Assembly: GCF_038397785.1 (NCBI RefSeq)
Contig: NZ_CP151642.1
Span: forward strand, 1,054,001 to 1,118,000
DNA length: 64,000 bases
Direction of reading: 5' to 3'
From: Salinibacterium sp. TMP30
Lineage (GTDB): Bacteria > Actinomycetota > Actinomycetes > Actinomycetales > Microbacteriaceae
In this document: piece after piece, positions 15,769 through 25,501 of the stretch
How positions within the stretch are numbered: position 1 is the first letter of the stretch
How the letters are laid out: the number at the start of each line of letters is the position of its first letter
The notes under the pieces: model-generated
What the model saw: only the letters and a program-made list of their open reading frames with translations
What the model was told of the DNA's origin: nothing
Database searches by the model: none
Made by a program: the position numbers and the translations under genes

Positions 15769-16590
15769 CTAACTTAGACGGGGAGCCGAGAGCAGCAGTA
15801 GAGCCACATTGATCAACGCTGCCGCAATCGTGAGGCGAAACAGAATGCGCTTCATCGTGTTTCGTATGACCAGCACGACACTGGCGACGGCGAGTATGAG
15901 CGTGAGAGTCAAGCCGATAATCGAGACAACCGTTATGGCGCTTCCCGCGCCGAGAACAATGGTGAGGGATGCTGAAACTAGACTCGCAGCGATCACAAGC
16001 CCTGAGATGCGTGCGCCGAGTCGGTGGGGGAGCCCACGCACTCCAGTGACGCTGTCATCGTCGAGGTCAGGCAAGACGTTGCTGAAGTGGGCGGCGACTC
16101 CGAGCAGAGCACCGGCAGCGAGTGCCCAGCCATGAGCAAGCCGCGGAGGGTCGGCGGCGAGTGTCACGATTGCCGGGAGCGAGCCAAAACCGATGATGTA
16201 CGGAATCACGGATGCTGTGGTCGACTTGAGCCCGACGTTGTATAGCCAGCCACTGGCAAGAAAAAGCACGTGAGCGAGTGCAGCGAGTCCGCCTATCGTC
16301 AGCGAGAGTGCAATGGATGCTGCTGCGAGAAGAATCGCAGCCCGAGCGACAGTTGCCGAGGTGATCTCTCCGCTTGCGATGGGCTTATCCTCGCGACCGT
16401 TGCGACTATCGCGTGCCGCATCTAGCCAGTCATTCGAGAGCCCGATGGAGAATTGATTGCAGAGAATCATTAGCGTCACGACAACGATCCTCCACGGATC
16501 GAGTCCAATGCCCAGGGCGAGGGCGAAGGCTATGAACGAGACCGCAACGGTGGGACCGGGGTGTGATGAGCGGAAAAGAGCGTGAAGCAT
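15769..16590 (-). CDS. UbiA-family prenyltransferase
   Basis: A 273-residue polytopic protein with about eight helices. The first Asp-rich motif is NDWLDAARD (near 53-61) and the second is DLDDD (near 170), the Mg2+-diphosphate binding sites of UbiA enzymes. It should attach an isoprenoid chain to an aromatic or other lipid acceptor in the membrane. No quinone or carotenoid genes are adjacent, so the product is unknown. TACTCT (16597-16602 on the minus strand) lies exactly 6 nt before the ATG, suggesting a leaderless message. Confidence 0.82.
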   Translation of the reverse strand: MLHALFRSSHPGPTVAVSFIAFALALGIGLDPWRIVVVTLMILCNQFSIGLSNDWLDAARDSRNGREDKPIASGEITSATVARAAILLAAASIALSLTIGGLAALAHVLFLASGWLYNVGLKSTTASVIPYIIGFGSLPAIVTLAADPPRLAHGWALAAGALLGVAAHFSNVLPDLDDDSVTGVRGLPHRLGARISGLVIAASLVSASLTIVLGAGSAITVVSIIGLTLTLILAVASVVLVIRNTMKRILFRLTIAAALINVALLLLSAPRLS

Positions 16591-16658
16591 TCGGTAAGAG
16601 TAGCGCTCTGCGGCAACGATATTGCGGACTCTCAGTCGCTGTGACCTATGTTGATCAC

Positions 16659-17129
16659 GTGAGTGAAGTTTTTGATGCCTCGGTGCTTGCCGCCAGGCTG
16701 CCCGGCACCTGGAGTGTTGCGGCGACCAATTTTCCGATGTGGCTCGACGGGCGGCGCCACGATCCAGAATTTACCTACGAAGAAGTCGACGGCGGCGAAC
16801 TAACCCTGGCTGACACGGTGAGGTACATGACCGCTGACGGCGAGCCGAAAACGATCGTGGGTACAGACCAGTTGCGGGGTGATGAGTTTCTCTGGCGTGG
16901 ACAGGGGTGGCTCAAGCTTTTTACGAGTCGGTGGCATGTTGTCGGAGCAGACGACGCCTTCGACATTGTTGCGATACGTTTTTCGCGCTCGCGGTTGACC
17001 CCTGCCGGAATCGACGTCCTCGTGCGCAAAGATGCCGCGGTGGTTTCCGTGCGATCGACCGTCGCACACGGCACAGAAAAGTTCGGAATCAGCGCTGAAG
17101 AATTTGCGTCTCTCACTTGGCTTTCCTGA
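16659..17129 (+). CDS. Lipocalin-like hypothetical protein
   Basis: A 156-residue soluble protein. The N-terminal LPGTWSVAATNFPMWL and alternating strands rich in Trp and Gly suggest a single lipocalin-like beta barrel. No signal peptide is seen. I choose GTG 16659, which has TATGTT (16647-16652) exactly 6 nt upstream. A start at 16563 would overlap the divergent UbiA gene. Homologues that I recall are annotated as lipocalin-like or hypothetical. A small hydrophobic ligand is possible but unproven. Confidence 0.68.
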   Translation: MSEVFDASVLAARLPGTWSVAATNFPMWLDGRRHDPEFTYEEVDGGELTLADTVRYMTADGEPKTIVGTDQLRGDEFLWRGQGWLKLFTSRWHVVGADDAFDIVAIRFSRSRLTPAGIDVLVRKDAAVVSVRSTVAHGTEKFGISAEEFASLTWLS

Positions 17130-17161
17130 GTCATCAGCGCTAATCCGGGTACCATCGCAGA

Positions 17162-18352
17162 ATGGCTAGAGTGCGGCGAACCCTAGCGGCCGCGGCGATA
17201 GTTGCTCTTTCGGCTGCGCTCGTCGGGTGCAGTGCGGTTTCACACACCCCCGTTGTTCCCGCGCCGACCGTCGCGCCTCGAGCCGAGCCCGGTGTTATGA
17301 ATCCGGTCGACCAGTACGCACTTGATCGGCTTGCCACGATGTCCCTCGGGCAAAAAGTGATGAGCATGCTCATGGTTCACGTGCCGGGTATCCAACCCAG
17401 CGTCAGCATCCCCGCAATCTACGATGGCGTCGGCGGTTTTATCTTGATGGGCGACAATATTCCCGACTCGTTAGCGCAGCTGCGTGGAGAGACGTCAGCG
17501 CTCAGCGACGAGTCTGGTCTGCCCGTGCTTGTGGCTACCGATCAAGAGGGCGGTATCGTTCGGCGTGTGCCCACCGATACCGCGCCTTCGGCATACGAAT
17601 TGCGCTCCCAAGTACCTCGGGCATCCTTCGATGCATTTGCCCAACGTGGTGCGCTGTTGCAGTCGGTGGGTGTTTCGGTGAATTTTGGAATTGTTGCTGA
17701 CATTGCCAGTGATCGATCAAGCTTCATTTTCGAGCGTTCGTTCGGGTCGTCAGGTGCGGATGCGGCTGCCCGAGTTTCGGAGGCAGTCGCTGGGGAGTCG
17801 CAAGTGCTTTCCACTCTTAAGCACTTTCCGGGTCACGGTGCCGCTCCCGGAGATTCGCATTCAAGCATCCCGTCAACGTCAATTTCGCTCAGCGATTGGA
17901 GCACAACTCATGCATTGCCTTTTGAGGCGGGCATCGAAGCTGGTGCGCCGATTGTGATGTTTGGGCATCTCGCATTTACTGCTGTTGATCCCCAGCCGGC
18001 GACGTTTTCCCCGCGGTGGCACGAGATTCTCCGCGACGATCTCGGCTTTGACGGGATGGTGATCACGGATGACATGGGCATGTTGGAGCGTTCCGGCATT
18101 CCTGAGTACTCGAATCAGGTTGCAAACGCAGTCCGGGCGATCGAGGCGGGAAATACGATGTTGCTCTACGTCGGCGCAGTAGATGTTCCGGGGATAGTGT
18201 CTGCCGTAGACCAGGCAATCGACGATGGCGAGCTCGATGAATCCACGATCGACGAGGCTGCACTCAAAATATTGACGCTTCGTCGCACCCTGTCAGGGGA
18301 GACCGGGCGGTTCGTGCACTGCTCCGCCGACTGCGTGGCCATTTCTCGCTAG
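17162..18352 (+). CDS. Glycoside hydrolase family 3 lipoprotein, NagZ-like
   Basis: A 396-residue secreted protein. A signal peptide ends in the lipobox ALVGC (Cys near residue 21), so it is probably anchored to the outer face of the membrane. The GH3 features of beta-N-acetylhexosaminidases are present: DQEGGIVRR, KHFPGHG followed by DSHSSIP (the His/Asp general-acid loop), and ITDDMGM with the nucleophile Asp. It likely cleaves N-acetylglucosaminyl residues of cell-wall muropeptides outside the cell. TACCAT (17150-17155) lies exactly 6 nt before ATG 17162. NagZ is the best comparison, but the substrate is not proven. Confidence 0.85.
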   Translation: MARVRRTLAAAAIVALSAALVGCSAVSHTPVVPAPTVAPRAEPGVMNPVDQYALDRLATMSLGQKVMSMLMVHVPGIQPSVSIPAIYDGVGGFILMGDNIPDSLAQLRGETSALSDESGLPVLVATDQEGGIVRRVPTDTAPSAYELRSQVPRASFDAFAQRGALLQSVGVSVNFGIVADIASDRSSFIFERSFGSSGADAAARVSEAVAGESQVLSTLKHFPGHGAAPGDSHSSIPSTSISLSDWSTTHALPFEAGIEAGAPIVMFGHLAFTAVDPQPATFSPRWHEILRDDLGFDGMVITDDMGMLERSGIPEYSNQVANAVRAIEAGNTMLLYVGAVDVPGIVSAVDQAIDDGELDESTIDEAALKILTLRRTLSGETGRFVHCSADCVAISR

Positions 18353-18380
18353 CGGGACGGTGAGACACCCTCGACGTCGG

Positions 18381-19424
18381 CTAACCATTGTCGGTATCGC
18401 CGACGATCTCCTCGTGCACGCGTCGTACGTCTTCGAGCAGTGAGCCGATCAGAATCCAATGTTCTGGATGGGCGGTGAGCACCGCGAGCGGTGCCGTTAG
18501 CGTGAGCAGTTCCCGTGTTGGCGGCGCAGCCTCACGCTCAGCTGGTGCTCGCCCTCGCAGTCGCAAGTCGTGTGCCGCGCGGTCGAGTTCGCGAGCAATC
18601 GACATGACTACAGGGTCTGATGCCAAATTGTTGTCGTACCGGTCATGAATAGCCCGTGCCATGCCGAGTGTGCGAGTAACCAGCACGGTCAACATAGCGA
18701 ACAACTCTGACTCGCGCCGCAGCATCCGGTGATGCTTGCTTCGCCTCGGGTTGAGAGTCAGGCTATTGGTGCCTTCGCGAAGTGCGATGGATGCCGCATC
18801 GCGCAGATCGCGCAGCAGTCGCGCGTCTTCAAGAAGCGTGTGAAGCTGTGCCTCGGACTGTGGAGTGCGCAATGCCTCAGCCAACGAATCGAGTACCGCT
18901 GCTGTTTTCTTCGTCAATAGCGCGACAGCCACACGAGCGGGGCTGACGAAGACCGGGGCAACAATCGCAAGGTTGACGATCAACCCGATCACGGCACCGA
19001 TAATCGTCTCAATGATCCGCTCACCAGCGTAGCCCGCATCTTGACCACCGAGAGCGAGAACGAGCATCGCGCTAATGGGTATTTGGTTGGCGGAGCCGGG
19101 CCCGAGTCGCAGCGCCCAGGCAACGAGTACCGAAATGATGATGACACTCAGGATCACCCAACTTTGGTCGCCGAAGAGCTGGCCGGCTCCAAGTGCAATC
19201 ACTACACCGGCAACAACACCGATGCTGCGCTCAACGCCCTTCTCGATTGACTGGGTGACGCTTGGCTGAACCACCAACAGGGCCGCGATTGCGGCGAAAA
19301 TCGGCAGCGGCTGCTGGAGAGCGAAGCCTGCAACTATCCAAGCAATTACTGCTGCTACCGAAGTCTTGAGCACCTGCAACAAAGGCGAACGACGCGCGAG
19401 TGTGAGCGTCGTCAGTACTTTCAT
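18381..19424 (-). CDS. FUSC/aromatic acid exporter family membrane protein
   Basis: A 347-residue protein with six or more hydrophobic segments in the first 170 residues and a cytoplasmic, mostly helical C-terminal half. The order of short helices (AAIAALLVVQPSVTQSIEKGVERSIGVVAGV) is that of FUSC and aromatic-acid-exporter proteins. It may export small acids. Its start overlaps the GH15 stop by 4 bp, so the two genes form a minus-strand operon, although no functional link is obvious. Confidence 0.78.
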   Translation of the reverse strand: MKVLTTLTLARRSPLLQVLKTSVAAVIAWIVAGFALQQPLPIFAAIAALLVVQPSVTQSIEKGVERSIGVVAGVVIALGAGQLFGDQSWVILSVIIISVLVAWALRLGPGSANQIPISAMLVLALGGQDAGYAGERIIETIIGAVIGLIVNLAIVAPVFVSPARVAVALLTKKTAAVLDSLAEALRTPQSEAQLHTLLEDARLLRDLRDAASIALREGTNSLTLNPRRSKHHRMLRRESELFAMLTVLVTRTLGMARAIHDRYDNNLASDPVVMSIARELDRAAHDLRLRGRAPAEREAAPPTRELLTLTAPLAVLTAHPEHWILIGSLLEDVRRVHEEIVGDTDNG

Positions 19425-21217
19425 TTACCGCTCTTTACTTTCGAGATCGCGTCGGCGGCGCGCACAAGTGCGAGATGGCTGAGTGCTTGCGGAGTGTTGC
19501 CAGCTTGGCGCTCGTTGACGGTGTCGTATTCTTCGCTGATGAGTCCGACATCGTTGGCAAACCCGACGAGCCGATCCATGAGAATGGTTGCATCCTTGAT
19601 CCGATCAGAGCCAGCATATTGTTCGACAAGCCAGAAGGAGCACGCGAGGAAAGGGTTCTCGCCATCGGGGAGACCGTCTACTCCGGTTTCTGTGCGATAG
19701 CGCAGCAAAAGACCATCGACGAGGAGTTCCTCTTCGATGGCGGCTACCGTGCCGAGCATCCGCGGGTCGTTAGGGGCCAGATAACCAACTTGGGGGAGTT
19801 GTAGGAGCGAAGCATCTACGCCAGTGCCGCCGTAGTACTGAGTGTAAGTGCCGCGGTCTGCGTCCCAACCGTCACGTTCGATCTCTTCATGGATCTCCGA
19901 GCGAATCTTGATCCAGTTCTCGACGGGGCCCTCAAGGCCGAACTCTTCGACCGCGGTGATCGCACAATCCATGGCGGCCCACAGCATTACGCGTGAATGA
20001 GTGAAATGACGTTCCGGACCGCGAATCTCCCAGATGCCGTTGTCTGGGCGATTCCAGTTGTCTTCGACGAATGTCATCAGCGCGCGTTGGAGCGGCCAGG
20101 AAAAGTCGTTTTCGTGCACGCCAGAACGACGAGCGGCCTGGAGTGCGACCATGACCTCCCCGAAGACGTCCCCCTGGAATTGATTGAACGCACCATTGCC
20201 GATACGAACCGGTGTTGCTCCTTCGTAGCCGGGAAGCGAATCGAGATCGCGCTCCTCAAGCCAGCGTTCTCCCGAGAGTCCATACATGATCTGAACATCG
20301 GCAGGATCGCCAGCAATTGCCCGCAGCAGCCAGCGACGCCATGCTTCAGCTTCGGCGATATAGCCGTGATCGAGCAACACATGCAGCGTGAGCGCGGCGT
20401 CGCGAAGCCAGACATAGCGATAGTCCCAGTTTCGGCTGCCGCCGAACCATTCGGGCAGGCTCGTGGTAGCTGCGGCAACAATTCCGCCGGTGTCTTCGTG
20501 AGTAAGCGCGCGCAGTACCAAGAGTGATCTTTTGACGATCTCTGGATACTGTTCCGTCGGTTCACAATGGGCAGCCCAGTTGTGCCACCATTCGCTCGTG
20601 CGGGCGAGTACATCGTCGACGTTTACTGCAGCGGGTGGGTTGCGGTGTGCCTGGTACCACGTCATCGTTAGGTCGCGAGTTTCGCCTTCGCTGATCACGA
20701 AGTTTGCTGTGTGCTTGTGGTCGGCCGAATGCAGCTCGATACCTCGCGCGACGATTGCGTCTGGACCGGCTACCGCGATAACGGCGTGGCCACCCGCCTC
20801 AGGGGCTTGGTGTAGCCACGGTAGCGCGGTTGCGTAACCGAATCGGATCAGCAGTTCAGTGTGCATGGCAACTTTTCCGCGTATCCCGCGCACTCTGCGC
20901 ACAACGTCAGCACGTCGGTTTCCGTAGGGCATGAAATCTATTACTTCGACTTCGCCCTCGTCAGTCACCCACGTGGTAACGAGAATAAAAGTGTTCTCGC
21001 GATATTTTCGAGTGACGGTGACTGTCGCAGAATCATAGAGACTCGCGATCGGCGCAACAAGCCAGCGGCCGTGATCTTCATTGCCGAGTAATGCACCGAA
21101 CATCGATGCGGAGTCGAATCTGGGAAAGCAGAGCCAGTCAATGCTTCCATCGCGGCCAACAAGGGCAGCCGTCTGACAGTCGCCAATAAGGGCATAGTCT
21201 TCGATTGGTAACGCCAT
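19421..21217 (-). CDS. Glycoside hydrolase family 15 protein (glucoamylase or trehalase-like)
   Basis: A 598-residue cytosolic protein opening with MALPIEDYALIGDCQTAALVGRDGSIDWLCFPRFDS, the hallmark of bacterial GH15 enzymes. The (alpha/alpha)6 barrel motifs NWDYRYVWLRDA and SGERWLEE are clear. Related mycobacterial enzymes are trehalases; others are glucoamylases or glucodextranases. No signal peptide is present, which favours an intracellular alpha-glucoside such as trehalose. AATGAT lies 6 nt before the ATG and could be a -10. The gene leads the operon with the FUSC protein. Confidence 0.85.
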   Translation of the reverse strand: MALPIEDYALIGDCQTAALVGRDGSIDWLCFPRFDSASMFGALLGNEDHGRWLVAPIASLYDSATVTVTRKYRENTFILVTTWVTDEGEVEVIDFMPYGNRRADVVRRVRGIRGKVAMHTELLIRFGYATALPWLHQAPEAGGHAVIAVAGPDAIVARGIELHSADHKHTANFVISEGETRDLTMTWYQAHRNPPAAVNVDDVLARTSEWWHNWAAHCEPTEQYPEIVKRSLLVLRALTHEDTGGIVAAATTSLPEWFGGSRNWDYRYVWLRDAALTLHVLLDHGYIAEAEAWRRWLLRAIAGDPADVQIMYGLSGERWLEERDLDSLPGYEGATPVRIGNGAFNQFQGDVFGEVMVALQAARRSGVHENDFSWPLQRALMTFVEDNWNRPDNGIWEIRGPERHFTHSRVMLWAAMDCAITAVEEFGLEGPVENWIKIRSEIHEEIERDGWDADRGTYTQYYGGTGVDASLLQLPQVGYLAPNDPRMLGTVAAIEEELLVDGLLLRYRTETGVDGLPDGENPFLACSFWLVEQYAGSDRIKDATILMDRLVGFANDVGLISEEYDTVNERQAGNTPQALSHLALVRAADAISKVKSGK

Positions 21218-21316
21218 AGGACAATCATTGCAGCGTCAAGAGCTCGCTTACTGCACATCCGGTCATCGTGCGCGAAATTTAACAATCGAATTCCGCTCAC
21301 AAACTAAATCGTGTGC

Positions 21317-22369
21317 TCAGTCGTTGATAAGTCCGAGCTCTCTGAGCTCGACAGCCAAGCGTGCCCCGTCAGGCGCGAAGCGCCACGGAGTCGGCGACTC
21401 ACGTTCACGTTCCGCGGAGTTACTGCGGCCACCGGCGAGAACTGCCTCACCGGTCGACAGTTGCCGGATTGCGACTGCCGCGACATTGTTGGGGTGGCTT
21501 GCGACAAACTCCCCATAAATCTCTTCGTCATGCTGCCCGTCGTCACCGACCAGGAGCCACTTGATCGCGGGAAACTCAGCGGCCAGCCTGCGAAGACTGT
21601 CCCGCTTATGCTCGGCGCCACTGCGGAACCAGCGGTCGTGGGTCGGCCCCCAGTCAGTCAGAAGCATCGCACCGCGCGGGTACAGGTTCCGCCTGAGAAA
21701 GCGCGTCAGCGTCGGCGCGACATTCCACGCGCCCGTAGAGAGATAGATGACGGGAGCGAGTGGATTCGCTCGCGCGAGACGGTCATACAAGACAGCCATG
21801 CCTGCCACAGGGCGTCTAGCATGCTCGTCGAGCACGAAAGTGTTCCATGCCGCCAGCAGCGGGCGAGGTAGCGCGGTCACCATCACGGTGTCGTCCACGT
21901 CAGAAATGATTCCGAAGGTCGCTTTCGGGTCAACGACAAAAATGTGGGCAATGGTGGCATCGGAACCCGCAGATGCGAGAGTGGCCGTCTGCCAGCCAGG
22001 GAGAAGTGCGACAGCCACCTGCTCATCAATTACGCCACCACGCCCCGGAGTGAGCTGCACGGTTGTGCCCCCAATGGTGACCGTGACAACCTCATCGTTC
22101 GCCGGGATGCTGAAGAAACTGCGCCAACCTCGAACCTTTTCGGCACGCTTCTTCGACGCTTCAGTTCCGCGCGTGAGAACCACTCGGCAGAGCACTCGAG
22201 CCCATTCGGTGCCGCCATAGCTGCTATAGGGAATGATCGTTGTGGTGAGTCCGCGTTTGCGACCGCGGCGTTCCCTCCACCGGTGAAAGGCATCCTCAAT
22301 CCGAGCCGCGCGGTGCAGAATCTCTCCTGCCGTCTGCGCGGGTGTGGGGGATTTGCCGAGTCGAGCCAT
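21317..22369 (-). CDS. App1-like phosphatidate phosphatase domain protein (DUF2183)
   Basis: A 350-residue protein of the DUF2183 family. It shows ISDVDDTVM (HAD-type DxDxT, near 178-186), YLSTGAWN, the HKRDSLRRL segment and LVGDDGQHDEE, all found in yeast App1-type phosphatidate phosphatases. It may dephosphorylate phosphatidate or a related phospholipid; bacterial members are poorly characterised. TAGGCT (22376-22381, minus strand) lies exactly 6 nt before the ATG. Another 52 bp separates it from the SRAP gene upstream on the same strand. Confidence 0.8.
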   Translation of the reverse strand: MARLGKSPTPAQTAGEILHRAARIEDAFHRWRERRGRKRGLTTTIIPYSSYGGTEWARVLCRVVLTRGTEASKKRAEKVRGWRSFFSIPANDEVVTVTIGGTTVQLTPGRGGVIDEQVAVALLPGWQTATLASAGSDATIAHIFVVDPKATFGIISDVDDTVMVTALPRPLLAAWNTFVLDEHARRPVAGMAVLYDRLARANPLAPVIYLSTGAWNVAPTLTRFLRRNLYPRGAMLLTDWGPTHDRWFRSGAEHKRDSLRRLAAEFPAIKWLLVGDDGQHDEEIYGEFVASHPNNVAAVAIRQLSTGEAVLAGGRSNSAERERESPTPWRFAPDGARLAVELRELGLIND

Positions 22370-22421
22370 TGCACCAGCCTAAGGTCACACCACCGTCACG
22401 GCAGCACCGGGTCAGACAGGT

Positions 22422-23111
22422 CTACTGCCGCAACTGAGGTTCAGCACGCAATTGTTCACCCAAAATTGCGGATGCCGCTACCGTCGCCTGTACCAAATTC
22501 TCATCCCCGAGAGTGCGGGGATCGATCCACTCATCGATGGCACCTTTGGCGACTATGACCGGCATCCGATCATGGATTTCTGCCAGGGTACCCGTTGCTG
22601 CTTGCGTCAGCATGGTGGTGGTGAGATGCCAACGCTTGGGATCACCTGGCTCGCTTGTGGGGTCTTGCCACCAGGAATACAGCCCGGCGAAGAACAGGAG
22701 TCCGTCGGGAGGGGTGATGTAGTACGGCACCGGTTTCGGGCCGGTCTTCTTAGTCTCGAAGTAACCGATCGAAGGAAGCACTGCACGTTGATGCGCAACG
22801 GCCGCGCGAAAGGTCGGCTTCTGCGTAACTGTCTCACTGCGCGCATTGAACGTGGCGTGTTTGCCTCGCAGTGCGGGCGAGAATGGCGGGGTCAGCCACC
22901 ACTGTGCCAGTGCAGCGCGCGGAATGAGCGCCGAGTGGGGATTATCCCGATCTTCGCGAGTCTTGAGCAGTATCGGTACCTGATCGGTGGGCCGCGCTAT
23001 CGGTGTCGCGAGCCAGTCTGCTTGCCATTCTTCGGGGGGCCTGCCGGTGGCAGTAACGAACTCGGTAATCATCTGATTGACCGTGTCATCCATGGCAAAT
23101 CGACCGCACAT
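22422..23111 (-). CDS. SRAP-domain protein (YedK/HMCES family)
   Basis: A 229-residue protein starting MCGRFAMD, so the catalytic Cys2 is present after removal of Met. NARSET and the IHDRMPV histidine motif complete the SRAP active site. YedK/HMCES proteins form a thiazolidine crosslink with abasic sites in single-stranded DNA and shield them. TAGAGT (23118-23123, minus strand) lies exactly 6 nt before the ATG, indicating a leaderless message. No LexA-type box is evident next to it. Confidence 0.9.
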   Translation of the reverse strand: MCGRFAMDDTVNQMITEFVTATGRPPEEWQADWLATPIARPTDQVPILLKTREDRDNPHSALIPRAALAQWWLTPPFSPALRGKHATFNARSETVTQKPTFRAAVAHQRAVLPSIGYFETKKTGPKPVPYYITPPDGLLFFAGLYSWWQDPTSEPGDPKRWHLTTTMLTQAATGTLAEIHDRMPVIVAKGAIDEWIDPRTLGDENLVQATVAASAILGEQLRAEPQLRQ

Positions 23112-23160
23112 ATAGCAACTCTAGGACGTTAAGGGAGAAAAAATTGGCTTCCACCTCCCG

Positions 23161-23176
23161 TAGAACGGGCATTCTA
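23161..23176. promoter_or_regulatory. Inverted repeat, candidate TetR operator
   Basis: TAGAA (23161-23165) and TTCTA (23172-23176) form a perfect inverted repeat with a 6-bp spacer, just upstream of TAGGAT (23182-23187), a plausible -10 for the following TetR gene. Autoregulation by binding here is an inference from position and symmetry. Confidence 0.45.
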
Positions 23177-23214
23177 AAGGTTAGGATTGATCAGACACCG
23201 AGAAGGGGGTCATT

Positions 23215-23865
23215 GTGTCCGCACAGACAACAACTTTTGACATCGCGACTGAACCAGCAGTCTCGCTTCGCAACGAGCCCGTGCAAGCACGAAGCACCGC
23301 TCGCCTCACAGCACTACTCGATGCAGCAGCATCGATCGTGGACGAAGTCGGCATTGAGCGGCTAACCACCGCCATGGTTGCCGAGCGCGCAGCAGCATCG
23401 ATCGGCACCGTCTATCGCTATTTTCCCGACCGTATCGTGTTGCTTCAAGCGTTAGGCGCGCGCAACTTTGATCGCGTGATGACACGAATCAATGAGGCGA
23501 TCAACGACCCGTCGCAGTCGGATTGGAGTGAAGCGCTGTCGCAAGCGTTCGCGTCCGTCATCGACACCTACCGCACTGAGCCTGGGTTCCGCGGGCTCCG
23601 TGTCGGAGATCAACTTGATCTTCGCCCGCTGCCCAATGGCCGTACTCACAAGTCACTTGTGGCTGAACGTATTGTCGAGGCGCTGTCGGCTCGCTTTGGT
23701 GTCGAGAATTCTGCAGCGTCACGATTTACGCTCGAAGCGGGTCTTGAGATGAGCGATGCGCTTGTTGCGCGTGCGTTCCTCATGAATCCACAGGGCGATG
23801 ACGAATTCATCACCGTAAGTACCTCTGCTGTTCGCGGATTTATCGCGGAGAACATCGGCTGGTAG
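23215..23865 (+). CDS. TetR-family transcriptional regulator
   Basis: A 216-residue repressor. The N-terminal helix-turn-helix region runs from ARSTARLTALLDAAASIVDEVG to TVYRYFPDRIVLLQAL (about 20-80), with the classic GTVYRYF recognition helix. The C-terminal half is the ligand-binding and dimer domain. The GTG start has a strong ribosome site (GAAGGGGG), so this gene has a leader. It stands 128 bp upstream of the compatible-solute ABC operon on the same strand and may control it or itself. The ligand is unknown. Confidence 0.85.
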   Translation: MSAQTTTFDIATEPAVSLRNEPVQARSTARLTALLDAAASIVDEVGIERLTTAMVAERAAASIGTVYRYFPDRIVLLQALGARNFDRVMTRINEAINDPSQSDWSEALSQAFASVIDTYRTEPGFRGLRVGDQLDLRPLPNGRTHKSLVAERIVEALSARFGVENSAASRFTLEAGLEMSDALVARAFLMNPQGDDEFITVSTSAVRGFIAENIGW

Positions 23866-23993
23866 AAGTTTCGGCTTCCTGTAAATCTGACTAGTTATGC
23901 CCAATCGGGAATGACAGCGGCTTCGAATACTGTTTAGCTATTAGCGCTGGCAAGTGTCGATCCGCGCAGGGGCGCGAGGAATGAGCCGAAATC

Positions 23994-24821
23994 TTGATTG
24001 AATTTCAAGCGGTAACCAAACGATTTAGCGACGGTACCGTTGCTGTTGACAATTTCAACCTCGTGATTCCCTCACGCAAAATCACGGTGTTTGTCGGCTC
24101 ATCGGGCAGTGGCAAAACTACGCTGCTCAGGATGATCAACCGCATGGTAGACCTCACTGAGGGCGACATCGAAATTGATGGTGACAGCATCATGCGCAAG
24201 GAGCCGGTGGCTCTCAGGCGCAGCATCGGCTATGTGATGCAAAACTCAGGGCTTCTGCCCCACTTTAAAGTCATTGACAACGTGACCACTGTTCCGACGC
24301 TTAATGGTGTGCCTAAGAAGCAGGCACGTGCTCAAGCGCTCGAACTACTCGACAAGGTTGGCTTGAGCCGCACGCTTGCCGATCGCTATCCGAGTCAACT
24401 CTCGGGCGGCCAGCAACAACGCGTGGGGGTGGCCCGCGGCTTGGCGGCTAATCCCAACATTCTGTTGATGGATGAGCCTTTTGGGGCCGTCGACCCCATC
24501 GTGAGAGCGGAACTGCAGCAGGAGACGATTCGACTTCAGCATGAACTCGACAAGACGATCGTTTTCGTCACTCACGACATCGACGAGGCGTTCCTGCTCG
24601 GCGATCAGGTGGTCATCCTTGAGAAGGGTGCCAAGATCGCGCAGGTCGGCAGTCCTAATGAGATCATGGCGAAGCCCGCCAGCGATTTTGTCGCGAATTT
24701 TATTGGCACCGATCGCGGTAAGCGTGCTCTCTCGCTGAAGAAGACCGAGTCGGGAACGATTCTGGTCGACAGCGAGGGCCGTGGAGCAGGAGTTCTCGTC
24801 GGTGGGTCGGAGCCGGCGTGA
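23994..24821 (+). CDS. Compatible-solute ABC transporter ATPase (OpuC/ProV type)
   Basis: A 275-residue ABC ATPase. Walker A is GSSGSGKTT, the signature is LSGGQQQR, Walker B is ILLMDEPFGAVDP and the switch is VTHD. Sequence style matches OpuCA/ProV ATPases for glycine betaine, carnitine or choline, but without the C-terminal CBS pair. TTG 23994 is the likely start (MIEFQAVTKRF); its ribosome site is weak. The stop overlaps the first permease by 4 bp. Together the four genes form a binding-protein-dependent osmolyte importer. Confidence 0.85.
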   Translation: MIEFQAVTKRFSDGTVAVDNFNLVIPSRKITVFVGSSGSGKTTLLRMINRMVDLTEGDIEIDGDSIMRKEPVALRRSIGYVMQNSGLLPHFKVIDNVTTVPTLNGVPKKQARAQALELLDKVGLSRTLADRYPSQLSGGQQQRVGVARGLAANPNILLMDEPFGAVDPIVRAELQQETIRLQHELDKTIVFVTHDIDEAFLLGDQVVILEKGAKIAQVGSPNEIMAKPASDFVANFIGTDRGKRALSLKKTESGTILVDSEGRGAGVLVGGSEPA

Positions 24822-25501
24822 CGTGGATCATCAATAATCTTGATTTGATCTGGGGCCTCACGCTTGAACACGTTCGACTGAGCATCCCCCCGATTGTTCT
24901 CGGTTTTCTTATTTCTATCCCGCTGGGCTGGGTTGCGTATCGCTTCAAGCTCACTCGGGGAATCTTATTAACTCTTGCCGGCTTGCTCTACACAATCCCG
25001 TCGTTGGCACTTTTTGTGATCCTGCCACCCCTTTTGGGCATCAGCTTCCTCAGTGAACTCAACATCACCATCGCGCTTACGCTGTATGCCGTCGCGATCA
25101 TGGCGAGATCTGTGGCGGATGCACTCACCTCTGTTGATCCCGCGATCCGTCAATCGGCTACCGCCGTAGGGTTTGGCGGCTGGCGTCGATTCTGGACTGT
25201 CGACTTTCCGCTCGCCGGTCCCGTCGTTCTTGCAGGGCTTCGTGTGGCTGCGGTCTCGACAGTGAGTCTGGTTACCGTCGGAATCCTGATCGGCGTCGAG
25301 AGCTTGGGCTACCTGTTTACCAATGGCTTTCAGCGTCGGATACCAGAGGAAATTTTCGCTGGGGTAGTGATGACCGTTGTTGTCGCCCTGCTTATTGACC
25401 GAGGTCTCGTACTCGTCGGGCGGATGCTCATGCCCTGGACCACCGCCAAGAAAACGAAAGCTAGTCAGGTCGATGCTGCTGTGGAAGGCGCAACCGCATG
25501 A
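24818..25501 (+). CDS. Compatible-solute ABC transporter permease 1
   Basis: A 227-residue inner-membrane permease with five or six helices and the BPD-transporter loop DPAIRQSATAVGFGGWRRFWTVDFPLAGP, which contacts the ATPase. It resembles OpuCB/YehW permeases. It overlaps the genes on both sides by 4 bp, so the importer is translationally coupled. Confidence 0.85.
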   Translation: MTWIINNLDLIWGLTLEHVRLSIPPIVLGFLISIPLGWVAYRFKLTRGILLTLAGLLYTIPSLALFVILPPLLGISFLSELNITIALTLYAVAIMARSVADALTSVDPAIRQSATAVGFGGWRRFWTVDFPLAGPVVLAGLRVAAVSTVSLVTVGILIGVESLGYLFTNGFQRRIPEEIFAGVVMTVVVALLIDRGLVLVGRMLMPWTTAKKTKASQVDAAVEGATA